Below are positions 43,802 to 52,763 of a stretch of 64,000 nucleotides of DNA, in pieces. The translations under genes and the position numbers were made by a program. Source of the stretch: Lachnospiraceae bacterium. Lineage in GTDB: Bacteria; Bacillota; Clostridia; Lachnospirales; Lachnospiraceae. The stretch is from contig CAJTHM010000002.1 in assembly GCA_910576125.1 (NCBI GenBank), forward strand, positions 62,001-126,000, read 5' to 3'. The stretch's first letter is position 1, and each line of letters begins with the position of its first letter. The notes under the pieces are model-generated. The model ran no database searches and was not told the origin of the DNA. It was given only the letters and a program-made list of their open reading frames with translations.

Positions 43802-45649
43802 TCATTTCTGCGCCATGTCTTCGGAAACGGGCGCAAGCGTCAGTGTAAAGCCATACAGGAATGGCAGGGTGAACAGGATAGGAAAAGCGTATCTGGGGTG
43901 GCCGAAGAAGCAGGGCGAGGCCATGCAGATTAAAAGGCTCACCCACAGGGGCGCCCCTGCGCAGACAGCAGCCCGCTGCCTGTGTCTTTTCTGGTAAAAG
44001 GTCAGGAAAACCAAGGCCCATACGCTGGCGCCTGTATTTTCAAAAAAGCCAAGCAAGGTGCGGCCCGCAAACCGGTAATAGAATATCAGCAGCTTCTCAG
44101 CATCAGGGAACAGGCCGCCCTGCCTGATCGCGTCATAGGTATCCGCCTCATAGCGGATGGAATTGCTGACCGCGGGGTCGAACCATCCGTACACATGGAG
44201 GAAAAAGGCTTCGAAATAGGTGCCGGGATGTTTCACGAGGCCCTGGAACCAGGCGTTCATATAGGCAATGAGCTCTTTTGCGGAGGCAGTCCGGTCAAAC
44301 AGAGCTTTCACCGGGTCTGCGCTGGCCGGGTCATATTTGGCCGCCGCCGTGCCCACATCCCCCAGCAGGGCTTCGATGGAAACTCTTTCCGTATCGCTTA
44401 TCTCATCCTGATAGAGCTGCAGATACCGGGCGGTCTGCTGGAAAGGCAGGGACATCATCTCGCCCGGGCTGCCGGGCGTGGCATGACAGATAAAAGCCAG
44501 AAGCGCCAGAATCAGCTTCGCGGTCACGACGCTGCCGCCAAAAGCAGCGAACAGGCAAAGAATCCTCTCGCGCAGCCCGTATTTCCGGAACAGGAAGAGA
44601 AAGCCTGCAATGCCGGACAGCAGTACCACATACAACCCATTGTTGCGGAACAGTATGACGCCAAGCTGGATAAAAAAGAACGAAATAATGAACTTCCTGT
44701 TTCGGATGCGCTCCGGTTTTTCCAAAAGCAGAGCCAGCCAGATGCAGTATACAATCACGCAGGACGCGTAGGGCACGTCCTTGACGGCAGTGGAGGCCAT
44801 GTTGGAATACACCGGTGTAAGGCAGTAGAGCAGCTGCAGCACAAGCAGAAGAGAGAAGCGGGCGCCCCGGCCGGAAAGCACCGCAATCGTAGCCGCCAGC
44901 GCCGCCGCCAGCATGGTGTCCTGTAGCAGCATGTACAGGAACAGGCCGATTTCCGGGGAATGGAAAAGCGATTCTCCCGCTTTCACAAGGCCGCCCATGA
45001 TCAGGGTGTGGAACAGCGGATGGTGGGTGCTGTAGCTTACATCGCCGATGACCTGATCTATCTGTCCGATGGCATCCCAGCACAGGTTGCCGGGGAAAGC
45101 CAGGATCAGGAAAGGCAGATAGGAAGCCGCCAGGATGAAAAATGACTTGGAGAAAGCATGTCTTGTGAAAAAATGCTCCTTATCGCTTCTAAAGTCATGG
45201 GAATCCAGCGCCAGACAGGCGAGTCCCGTCAGGGCGTGGAACAGACAGGCATAGCCTGCGAAAGCGACAGCGGATTTCACAAAATTGATGCCGCTGCCTA
45301 AAACATAGGAACTGTCCCCGGCCTCGTGATAGCTCTGCCCCAAAAGGAGGCAGAGTGCAAAAAAGCCAGCCGGGATTACGGAGGAATGTCTGCCGGATCC
45401 CTTTTCCGCGGACTGCCTGGCCGCAAAGCGATAGCAAAAGGCAGAGAGAACCAGCACAAGCAGGAATTTCAGGTTATATTCCCCCAGCAATTCATAGATG
45501 GAGGCAATCGCATAATCTATGGCAGTCTCATAGCGCCCCGGTTCCAGAGGGGCATGGAACACTGTACACAGGGCATACGCTGTGAGAAAGCTTTTGGCGA
45601 ATATTTTCAGGCAGGCTGTTTTTGTAAGGCCGTGCGTGTTTTCTGTCAT
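43802..45649 (-). CDS. Large polytopic membrane protein (DUF6020-like, probable GT-C)
   Basis: 615 residues, ~13 spans. The segment FPGNLCWDAIGQIDQVIG then YSTHHPLFHTLIMGGLVKAG is characteristic of Clostridia membrane proteins that I recall as DUF6020; the D and HHP residues in an outer loop recall GT-C catalytic loops. TAVKDVPYASCVIVY and LFRNNGLYVVLLS are further conserved spots. It is the first gene of the minus-strand operon with its own promoter at 45683-45711. Function inferred as side-chain glycosylation. Confidence 0.55.
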   Translation of the reverse strand: MTENTHGLTKTACLKIFAKSFLTAYALCTVFHAPLEPGRYETAIDYAIASIYELLGEYNLKFLLVLVLSAFCYRFAARQSAEKGSGRHSSVIPAGFFALCLLLGQSYHEAGDSSYVLGSGINFVKSAVAFAGYACLFHALTGLACLALDSHDFRSDKEHFFTRHAFSKSFFILAASYLPFLILAFPGNLCWDAIGQIDQVIGDVSYSTHHPLFHTLIMGGLVKAGESLFHSPEIGLFLYMLLQDTMLAAALAATIAVLSGRGARFSLLLVLQLLYCLTPVYSNMASTAVKDVPYASCVIVYCIWLALLLEKPERIRNRKFIISFFFIQLGVILFRNNGLYVVLLSGIAGFLFLFRKYGLRERILCLFAAFGGSVVTAKLILALLAFICHATPGSPGEMMSLPFQQTARYLQLYQDEISDTERVSIEALLGDVGTAAAKYDPASADPVKALFDRTASAKELIAYMNAWFQGLVKHPGTYFEAFFLHVYGWFDPAVSNSIRYEADTYDAIRQGGLFPDAEKLLIFYYRFAGRTLLGFFENTGASVWALVFLTFYQKRHRQRAAVCAGAPLWVSLLICMASPCFFGHPRYAFPILFTLPFLYGFTLTLAPVSEDMAQK

Positions 45650-45682
45650 GGGTTGATTTCCTTTCCTGAAAGCTACTTCCTT

Positions 45683-45711
45683 ATTTTATATCAACCCTGT
45701 CAGAAAGACAA
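45683..45711 (-). promoter_or_regulatory. Minus-strand promoter of the three-gene acylation operon
   Basis: Read on the minus strand: TTGTCT, 17-nt spacer, TAAAAT, about 35 bp before ATG 45649. It diverges from the plus-strand promoter at 45732. Confidence 0.5.
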
Positions 45712-45731
45712 GTTAAGATTGTCTATTAAGC

Positions 45732-45761
45732 TTGACAAAAGGGGGATGTGTTCGCTAGAAT
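45732..45761 (+). promoter_or_regulatory. Plus-strand promoter for 45811 onward
   Basis: Consensus TTGACA (45732-45737), 18-nt spacer, TAGAAT (45756-45761), 50 bp before ATG 45811. Confidence 0.65.
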
Positions 45762-45810
45762 GGCATAAGAAATGCATATATAGTCCTTTTTATGGAAAGA
45801 ATGTGAAAAA

Positions 45811-46998
45811 ATGGAAATCAGAAATCGGAAAAAGAAAAAATACGCGGTCTGGCTCTTGTGGTCTGCGATAGCGGTTTATGGGGGCATGTGCCTGTATCTG
45901 TTCTATATGCAGTCGATTCAGCCCATGGTGGAGGATAATCTGTATTTCATGTCGGATTTGCCCTATCATATCAGCATGATCGTGGATGACGACTGGTATT
46001 ACAGCTTTACGGCGTATATTTATCAGATTCTTCATTTCCTGGCCAGAGGGGGCACGGCGCTGATAGCCGCCTTTCTGGCGGCAATGACAGTGCTCTGCAT
46101 CGGATTGACGGAAAAGCTGCTCAGGCTGCTGGCTGGCCGGGAGAGGGCGGATGCGGTGACCCTGGCGGGGGCCCTTGCGCTGAACCTGGTAATGCCTTTT
46201 TACTGGGCATATGCGGGAAACTACCGCTATCTAAGCTACCAGGCCGGCAATATCTGGCATAATTCCACGTATCAGTGCATGAAACCGCTGGCTCTGGCCG
46301 TTATGATTTATTATATTAAGGTGGAGACGGGCTACAGGGAACGGATGACGGTGAGGCAGTGGGCGGCGCTTGCGGCGCTCCTGTTCGTGTGTACCGGTGT
46401 CAAGCCAAGTTTCCTCACGGTCTTTGCCCCGGTGCTTGCGGTAAAGCTTTTGACGGATTTATGGAAAAAGGTTCCGTTTAAGCAGGTCTTCCTTTTGGGG
46501 AGCACAGTGCTGCCGGCCTGTGGTGTGATTCTGTGGCAGAATATGGTGCTGTTCGGGGAGGATACCGGCCATGGCATCGACTTTTCGCCCTGGTACACTT
46601 TTTCGCTCCATGCCAACAGGACGAAACTGGCGGTTCTCTGTTCTATCGCTTTTCCACTTGTAATTCTTCTGTTTTCCGCAAAGGAGCTTTGGCGGGACAA
46701 GCGTTATCTCTTTGTGTGGGGCATGACAGGGGTGGGATTTGCGCAGGCGTTATGCCTGGTGGAGACGGGCAGCCGCTCCAGGGACGGGAATTTCCTGTGG
46801 GGCTACTGCATTGCTGTTTTTCTGGTATTCGTCATCAGTTTTGAAAAGTGGCTGCTGCTCTGGAAAAAGAGGGGACAGGGTCTTTTCTATAAGATAGCTT
46901 TCGGGGTTTCAGGCTGCGTGTTCGCCTATCAGGTCTTCTGCGGAGTATATTTTTTCGCGAGACTCCTGACGGGCGAGACATATTTCATGATGAATTAG
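45811..46998 (+). CDS. Polytopic membrane protein, probable GT-C glycosyltransferase (paralogue of 30107-31327)
   Basis: 395 residues, ~10 spans. The first outer loop (MVEDNLYFMSDLPYH, then IVDDDWYY) is acidic. Shared blocks with 30107-31327 are HNSTYQCMKPLAL, GVKPSF, FLWGYCIAVF and the C-terminal CGVYFFARLLTGETYF. The ribosome site is poor (GAAAG). It probably adds one sugar from a polyprenyl-phosphate donor on the outer side. The next gene starts 4 bp after its stop. Confidence 0.6.
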   Translation: MEIRNRKKKKYAVWLLWSAIAVYGGMCLYLFYMQSIQPMVEDNLYFMSDLPYHISMIVDDDWYYSFTAYIYQILHFLARGGTALIAAFLAAMTVLCIGLTEKLLRLLAGRERADAVTLAGALALNLVMPFYWAYAGNYRYLSYQAGNIWHNSTYQCMKPLALAVMIYYIKVETGYRERMTVRQWAALAALLFVCTGVKPSFLTVFAPVLAVKLLTDLWKKVPFKQVFLLGSTVLPACGVILWQNMVLFGEDTGHGIDFSPWYTFSLHANRTKLAVLCSIAFPLVILLFSAKELWRDKRYLFVWGMTGVGFAQALCLVETGSRSRDGNFLWGYCIAVFLVFVISFEKWLLLWKKRGQGLFYKIAFGVSGCVFAYQVFCGVYFFARLLTGETYFMMN

Positions 46999-47002
46999 GA
47001 GC

Positions 47003-48877
47003 ATGGGTAAATTGGGAAAGAATCAGAGCGGAAATGGAATAGGGAAGACGGGCCCGCGGATCCGGGAATACGCGGCGCAGGCGGCGGCGCTCATCTGCGT
47101 GGCAGTGGCGCTCTGCTGCTTTGTGGCACAGAAGGAGGGGTATCACATGGACGAGCTCCTCTCTTTCGAGCTGTCCAACGCGGAATTCAATCCCTGGATC
47201 GTGCCCACCCAGCCGGTGGGCAGGCTGGCGAAATATGTGCAGGAGGAGATTCGGGGAGCGTCTTTTGGAGAGACGCTGTCGAATCTGGCGGATACGGCAC
47301 AGGACGTGCTCGCCAACAGAGGGGCCAGCAGGCTGCTGCAGTACAGGGCCGACGTATATCCGGAGCCGGTCTGGATCAGCGGGGAGCAATTTCAGGAATA
47401 TCTGACTGTGGGAAAAGATGATGCTTTTTCGTATTTATCTGTATATTTCAACGTCAAGGATGACAACCATCCCCCGCTGCATTTCATGCTTCTGCATACC
47501 ATGTCTTCTTTTTTCCGCAATACCATAGCGCCTTTTCAGGGCTGTTCCATCAATATTCTGGCCATATTGGGCTGCTGTATGTGCTTTTTTGCCCTGGGAG
47601 CGCTGCTGGAGAGGCATGGGATTCTGCCCCGGGGCTATGGAAAGACGGCGGGAATCTGCGCCAGCCTGCTGTACGGGCTGTCCGGAGGCGGGATTGCCAC
47701 GGCGCTGCTGATCCGCATGTACGGAGTGATGACTTTTTTCTGTGTGGCCTATTTTTATCTGCATGTGAAGAAGTGGCTGGAAAAGGGTTTTGAAAGGAAA
47801 AATAAACTGCTCATCGCGGTGACGGCTCTGGGATTCTGGACCCAGTACTTCTTTTTATTCTTCTGCCTTACGCTGGCCCTGGTGACGGCGGGGCTGCTGG
47901 CAGGGAGCAGACGATACCGGGAACTGAAGATTTATATCCGCAGCATGTTCCTGGCGGCGGTCATCGGCGTGGCGGCGTTTCCTTTTGCCATACAGGATGT
48001 GCTGGCCAGCGGGAGGGGGACGGAGGCGCTGCGGAATCTGGGCCGGGGATTTTCCGGTTATGGAGCCAGACTGGCTGCTTTCGGCACCTTGCTGTCAGAG
48101 AGGTGTTTCGGCAGCGTTCCGGCGGGTATTTTGATATTGCTTTGCCTGGCGGCGGGTCTGCTGCTTGTCCGGCGGAAGAGACGCGGATTGGAAGCTGCAC
48201 CAGCGGGCGTATCGGGGGCTGCGCCTGGCGGCGCGGAAGCTGCGCAGACCGGCGGACCGAAAAGCGGCGGCGATTTTGCGGAGGCCTCTGCCGATAGGGG
48301 GAGCAGGGCATTCTGGCTGATGCTTCTGGCGCCCTGCGGCTGCTATTTCCTGTTGACGGCGAGGATGGCCCCTTATCTGGTGGACCGCTATATTATGCCG
48401 CTGTTCGCCTTTGCGGCGATGATTCTTGCGTTTTTTGGGGCGAGGCTTTTCGCAGCACTGAAACCCTGCGGGAAATACTTTCTGCTGGCGTCCGCGCTGC
48501 TTTTAGGGGCGGTCAATGTGACGACATATGATGGGGAATACCTCTATCAGGGCTATGGGAGGCAGCTGGAGGTGGCGGATCAGTATCAAAACCTCCCGTG
48601 CATCTGCCTGTATGACGGTGTGGGCTATTATGACAATCTGTCTGAGTTTACCAGATACACGGAGACGCTGCTCCTTACGCTCCCGGAACTTGAGAACAGG
48701 CAGGACAAGGCCGGACTGGAAAGGGAAGACGGAATCATAGTATTGAAAAAGCCCGAGGTGGAGGAAGAAAGCGCGCTGGCGGCCCTGGAACAGCATGGCC
48801 TGAAAGTGGAAAAAGTCCTGTTTTCCGAAGAGGAGAGCGTTCATGGGGATACCATCTATCTCTGCGTATTTTCTTAA
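47003..48877 (+). CDS. GT-C glycosyltransferase (family 39/ArnT-like)
   Basis: 624 residues. The first outer loop has YHMDELLSFEL (D50, E51) and the second has DDNHPPLHFMLLHTMS (D153-H156), the DE and HPPLHF signatures of protein-mannosyltransferase/ArnT-like enzymes that use polyprenyl-phosphate sugars. About 11 spans. A low-complexity Ala/Gly-rich cytoplasmic loop (residues ~395-430) and a C-terminal soluble tail follow. RBS TTAGGAGC precedes ATG 47003. The identity of the sugar is unknown. Confidence 0.7.
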   Translation: MGKLGKNQSGNGIGKTGPRIREYAAQAAALICVAVALCCFVAQKEGYHMDELLSFELSNAEFNPWIVPTQPVGRLAKYVQEEIRGASFGETLSNLADTAQDVLANRGASRLLQYRADVYPEPVWISGEQFQEYLTVGKDDAFSYLSVYFNVKDDNHPPLHFMLLHTMSSFFRNTIAPFQGCSINILAILGCCMCFFALGALLERHGILPRGYGKTAGICASLLYGLSGGGIATALLIRMYGVMTFFCVAYFYLHVKKWLEKGFERKNKLLIAVTALGFWTQYFFLFFCLTLALVTAGLLAGSRRYRELKIYIRSMFLAAVIGVAAFPFAIQDVLASGRGTEALRNLGRGFSGYGARLAAFGTLLSERCFGSVPAGILILLCLAAGLLLVRRKRRGLEAAPAGVSGAAPGGAEAAQTGGPKSGGDFAEASADRGSRAFWLMLLAPCGCYFLLTARMAPYLVDRYIMPLFAFAAMILAFFGARLFAALKPCGKYFLLASALLLGAVNVTTYDGEYLYQGYGRQLEVADQYQNLPCICLYDGVGYYDNLSEFTRYTETLLLTLPELENRQDKAGLEREDGIIVLKKPEVEEESALAALEQHGLKVEKVLFSEEESVHGDTIYLCVFS

Positions 48878-48965
48878 ATTTTTTTGAAGAGTTTATGATA
48901 AATATTCCTTAATTGGGAAAACGTGATACAATGAAAGGAAGATTCCTGACAGGAGAGGGCGGCCC

Positions 48966-50717
48966 ATGGCGCAGATTATTAGAAAACTGAATGTTCTATT
49001 GGATAAAAAGCAGAAACATGCCATGGCCGGGCTCATGGTCCTGATGGTGTTCGGCGCCTTTCTGCAGACTGCCGGAGTAGGGCTGTTGGTGCAGGTGGTC
49101 AGCGTGATTATCGACCCCCAGGCGGTGGAAAAGAACGGAATCGTCAGGGATTTTTATGAAATGCTGGGCTGCAGGGACTTCCGGAGTTTTTCCGTCACGG
49201 TGATGGTGCTCCTGATCGTGGTCTTCGTGGTGAAGAATCTTTTCCTGTTCGTTCAGCAGAAGTGGACGTTCGCCTTTGTATACACCAATCAGTTCCGAAC
49301 CTCCGAGCGCATGCTGCGCAACTATCTGCGCAGGGGCTATGAATTCTACCTGAATGCAGATACGGCCGTAGTACAGAGGAGCATCACCTCCGATGTGAAC
49401 AATATGTACGCGCTGATTCTGGCGCTGCTGCAGCTTCTGTCGGACGGGGTGGTGTCGCTGTTCGTGGTGAGCTACTGTCTGATGACCAACGGCGTCATGA
49501 CCATGCTGCTGGCCTTTGCCCTGGTATTTTTGATGGCGGCCATCAAAAAGGTGCTGAAACCCATCATGCACAAGGCCGGGGAGGACAATCAGAATTACTA
49601 CAGCAGCCTCTTCAAATGGATCTCCCAGACCGTACAGGGCATCAAGGAGGTCAAGATTATCTGCAAGGAGCAGTATTTCGTGGACGAGTACCAGAAATGC
49701 GGCAGGGGCTATGTGAACGCCGTCCAGCGCTACAGCCTGTACAACAATGTGCCCAAGCTTATGATCGAGACCGTGTGCATCGCCGTGATGATGAGCTATA
49801 TGATCGTGCTGACCCTCACGGGGACCTCCACGGAAAATATGCTGGAAGTGCTCTCCACTTTGGCGGCTGCGGCTTTCGTGCTGCTGCCTGCGGTGAACCG
49901 CATCAACAACCAGATCAATTCCATCGCCTATTTCGAGCCTTTCTTCATGGGAGTGAGCGACAATTTACAGGATGAGATTGACGACAATAAGGTGGACATG
50001 TCCTTTGCCACGGATGAGCAGGAGAAGCTCCCTCTGGAGCGCTGCATTGAACTTAAGGACATCACATACGCCTACCCGAATACAGAGAAACTGATTTTTG
50101 ACCATGCGGACCTGACCATAGAGGTGGGCTCCGCCGTGGGGATCGTGGGTACCTCCGGCGCGGGGAAAAGCACCATTGTGGACGTGCTGCTGGGGCTTTT
50201 GGAGATGAGAAACGGCGGCATCTACGCGGACGGCGTGAACGTGAAGACGAAATACCGTAGTTTTCTGAAAAATATCGGATACATTCCCCAGATGATTTTC
50301 ATGCTGGACGACACCATCCGCAGGAACGTGGCTTTTGGAGTACATGATGAGAAGATAGATGAGGCAAAGGTCTGGGAGGCGTTAAAAGAAGCCCGGCTGG
50401 ACGAATTTGTCAGGTCCCTGCCGGAGGGGCTGGATACCGGGATCGGCGAGCGGGGCATCCGCCTGTCCGGCGGACAGAGGCAGCGGATCGGCATTGCCAG
50501 GGCGCTGTACTATGACCCGGAGGTATTGATTCTTGATGAGGCCACTTCCGCCCTGGACAATGACACGGAGGCGGCCATTATGGATTCCGTCAACAGGCTC
50601 CATGGCAGGAAGACGCTGGTAATCATAGCCCACAGGCTGCAGACCATTGAGAAATGCGATGTGGTGTACAGGGTTGAGGATGGAAAGATTACCGTGGAGC
50701 GGCAGAACCGTACCTGA
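48966..50717 (+). CDS. ABC transporter, fused permease-ATPase (PglK/MsbA-like flippase)
   Basis: 583 residues: a six-span permease, then an ATPase domain with Walker A GTSGAGKST (from G395), signature LSGGQRQRIGIARAL, Walker B VLILDEATSALD and switch His in IIAHRLQ. The closest type is PglK-like exporters that flip lipid-linked oligosaccharides. With the Wzx flippase at 945 the window has two independent export routes, so it may make two glycans. RBS GGAGAGGGCGGCCC precedes ATG 48966. Confidence 0.85.
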   Translation: MAQIIRKLNVLLDKKQKHAMAGLMVLMVFGAFLQTAGVGLLVQVVSVIIDPQAVEKNGIVRDFYEMLGCRDFRSFSVTVMVLLIVVFVVKNLFLFVQQKWTFAFVYTNQFRTSERMLRNYLRRGYEFYLNADTAVVQRSITSDVNNMYALILALLQLLSDGVVSLFVVSYCLMTNGVMTMLLAFALVFLMAAIKKVLKPIMHKAGEDNQNYYSSLFKWISQTVQGIKEVKIICKEQYFVDEYQKCGRGYVNAVQRYSLYNNVPKLMIETVCIAVMMSYMIVLTLTGTSTENMLEVLSTLAAAAFVLLPAVNRINNQINSIAYFEPFFMGVSDNLQDEIDDNKVDMSFATDEQEKLPLERCIELKDITYAYPNTEKLIFDHADLTIEVGSAVGIVGTSGAGKSTIVDVLLGLLEMRNGGIYADGVNVKTKYRSFLKNIGYIPQMIFMLDDTIRRNVAFGVHDEKIDEAKVWEALKEARLDEFVRSLPEGLDTGIGERGIRLSGGQRQRIGIARALYYDPEVLILDEATSALDNDTEAAIMDSVNRLHGRKTLVIIAHRLQTIEKCDVVYRVEDGKITVERQNRT

Positions 50718-50823
50718 ACGGGCAGGAAGGCGGATGAGCAGTCATATGGCCCCGGGATGTACGGCAGGCTGCAGGGCGGCCGGGCATATGTCAGCCGGGA
50801 AACAGAGCAGAGGAGAAGCCGGA

Positions 50824-51855
50824 ATGCGGTTGAGCGTCATTGTGCCGGTCTATAATATGGCCGCAGAGGGAAAATTGAATTTCTGCATGGATTCGCTGGT
50901 GAACCAGACGGTTCAGGACATAGAGATAATCGCGGTGGACGACGCCTCCGCGGACCAATCCCTGGAAATACTGCGCACCTATCAGGAAAGATACCCGGAT
51001 AAGGTAAAAGTAATTGCCTGTCCGGTGAACAGAAAGCAGGGCGGCGCAAAAAATACGGGGCTGAAAGCCGCCTCGGGGGAGTGGATCGGTTTCATTGACA
51101 GCGACGACTGGGTGGCGCCGGATTTTTATGAGCGGCTGCTGAAAAGAGCCGATGAGACAGGGGCCGATGTGGCAGGCTGCGATTACAGCCTGGTGTCCCG
51201 GCACGGATTTGAGACAGGTACGGTGGTGAAGAACAACACTGCGGACCAGACAGGGATTCTGGACGAAGAAAAGCACAGAAAACTTCTGCTTTGCCCTGGC
51301 AGCATGGTGATAAAAATTTATCGCCACAGCGTCATAAAGGAGAACGGACTGGACTTTCCCGAAGGTATTTTTTATGAGGATAATTGTGCGGGTGCCTTGT
51401 GGTCGCTGTATTTCACCCATTTCGAGCGAGTGGACGAGCCGCTGTACTACTATTACCAGCATGATGCCTCCACAGTGCACCGCATCACGAAAGAGCGGTG
51501 CAGGGACAGGATGCGGGCAGAGGAGATTTTCTATGAAGAGTGCGGGAAGCGAGGCTTTCTGGAGCGGTATCCCGAGGAAATCGAGTTCCGCTATACGGAG
51601 CTTTATTACGTGATTACGCTGTTTTCTTATCTGCAGGGCGTCAGGCGCCCGAGACTCTCTTTTGTGAAAGAGCTCCGCAGAGGCATGATGGAACGCTATC
51701 CGCATTTTCAGGAGAACCGGTATTACCGGGAGCGGATCGGGGAAGAGGAGCGGAGGCTCATCGCCATGCAGTGCCGGTCGGATGTGAGGTTCTACTGGTA
51801 TTACCGGCTGAAGCTCCTGGTGCGCGGCGTGAAATCCCTGTTAAGAAAATGTTGA
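50824..51855 (+). CDS. Family 2 glycosyltransferase (WcaA/EpsJ-like)
   Basis: 343 residues from ATG 50824 (RBS GAGGAGAAG); an in-frame start at 50647 would overlap the ABC gene. SVIVPVYNMAAEGKL, IIAVDDASADQS, NRKQGGAKNTGLKAASGEWIG and the metal-binding FIDSDDWVAPDFYE are complete. The second half has IFYEDNCAGALW with the catalytic ED. No span; it acts on a lipid-linked acceptor in the cytoplasm. It probably builds the oligosaccharide exported by the preceding ABC transporter. Confidence 0.8.
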   Translation: MRLSVIVPVYNMAAEGKLNFCMDSLVNQTVQDIEIIAVDDASADQSLEILRTYQERYPDKVKVIACPVNRKQGGAKNTGLKAASGEWIGFIDSDDWVAPDFYERLLKRADETGADVAGCDYSLVSRHGFETGTVVKNNTADQTGILDEEKHRKLLLCPGSMVIKIYRHSVIKENGLDFPEGIFYEDNCAGALWSLYFTHFERVDEPLYYYYQHDASTVHRITKERCRDRMRAEEIFYEECGKRGFLERYPEEIEFRYTELYYVITLFSYLQGVRRPRLSFVKELRRGMMERYPHFQENRYYRERIGEEERRLIAMQCRSDVRFYWYYRLKLLVRGVKSLLRKC

Positions 51856-51877
51856 CGGTGCGCTGGAGGAACGTTGG

Positions 51878-52732
51878 ATGAGGAGAAGACTTGGCAGGAA
51901 GAATCTTTTATGCGGGCTTGCCGCCGTTTTGGCATTTGCCGCATTGTATGCCGCCACTTTCCGCAGCCGTGCCCGGAGAGGGCAGCAGGTGGTAGAGATG
52001 GTGGCCCTTGGGGACAGCGTATTTACGGATATCGGAGACATGACAGTGATTCCGGAGAGGCTTGCGGAGCTTCTGGATCTGTCGGTCTACAATGCCTCAA
52101 TGGGAGGGACCTGTGCCGCCAGGCTGGAGACAGAGAGGCGGCTGGATTCCGCAAAGGGCTCCCTGTCGCTGGTGGGACTTACAAAGGCAATCTGCAGCGG
52201 GGATTTCGATGTACAGCAATCGGCCAGGATCCGGGCCAGTAATACGGAACGTTTTCCGGCAATTATCGACGGGCTGGCGGAAATCGATTTCACACAGGTG
52301 GAAATCGTGCTGATAGAGAAAGGGCTGAATGATTATCATGGGGGGACGCCCATTGAAAATCCGGAGGATCCTTATGATGAATATACTTTTGCGGGAGCGC
52401 TGCGCAGCGCCGTGGCGGATCTGCGCCGGATGAATCCGGATGTAAGGATTCTGTTCATTACGCCCACGTATGCATGGTATACGACCTGGGAACTGACCTG
52501 TGAGGAGATGGACAACGGCGGAGGGTTTCTGGAAGATTATGTGAATGCCCAGCTGCGCCTTGCGGAGGAGCTGGATGTAGAGGCGGTGGATCTGTACCAT
52601 GATTTTTTCCCGCATGAGAGCTGGGAGGACTGGGAACAGAGCATGATGGACGGGCTCCATCCCAACGAGGCGGGACGGGAGAGGATTGCGCAGAAGATAG
52701 CGGATGTGCTGCGTCCGGAAGAGACGGAGTAA
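51878..52732 (+). CDS. Membrane-anchored SGNH/GDSL hydrolase
   Basis: 284 residues. The anchor is LLCGLAAVLAFAALYAATF. Catalytic blocks: VALGDSVFTD (Ser47), NASMGGTCAAR, EKGLNDYHGG and DGLHPNEAG (D258, His261). Acts outside the cell, probably as an esterase or acyl transferase on surface glycans. It shares FTDIGD-type and GLNDY elements with the protein at 41292 but is shorter. RBS GGAGGA precedes ATG 51878. Confidence 0.8.
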   Translation: MRRRLGRKNLLCGLAAVLAFAALYAATFRSRARRGQQVVEMVALGDSVFTDIGDMTVIPERLAELLDLSVYNASMGGTCAARLETERRLDSAKGSLSLVGLTKAICSGDFDVQQSARIRASNTERFPAIIDGLAEIDFTQVEIVLIEKGLNDYHGGTPIENPEDPYDEYTFAGALRSAVADLRRMNPDVRILFITPTYAWYTTWELTCEEMDNGGGFLEDYVNAQLRLAEELDVEAVDLYHDFFPHESWEDWEQSMMDGLHPNEAGRERIAQKIADVLRPEETE

Positions 52733-52763
52733 GGCAGGCCCGAAAAGAAAGGTGGTGGGAGGA

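Noticed and set aside
50791..51705. Minus-strand frame of 304 codons
   Set aside because: Shadow of a family 2 glycosyltransferase with all motifs intact.
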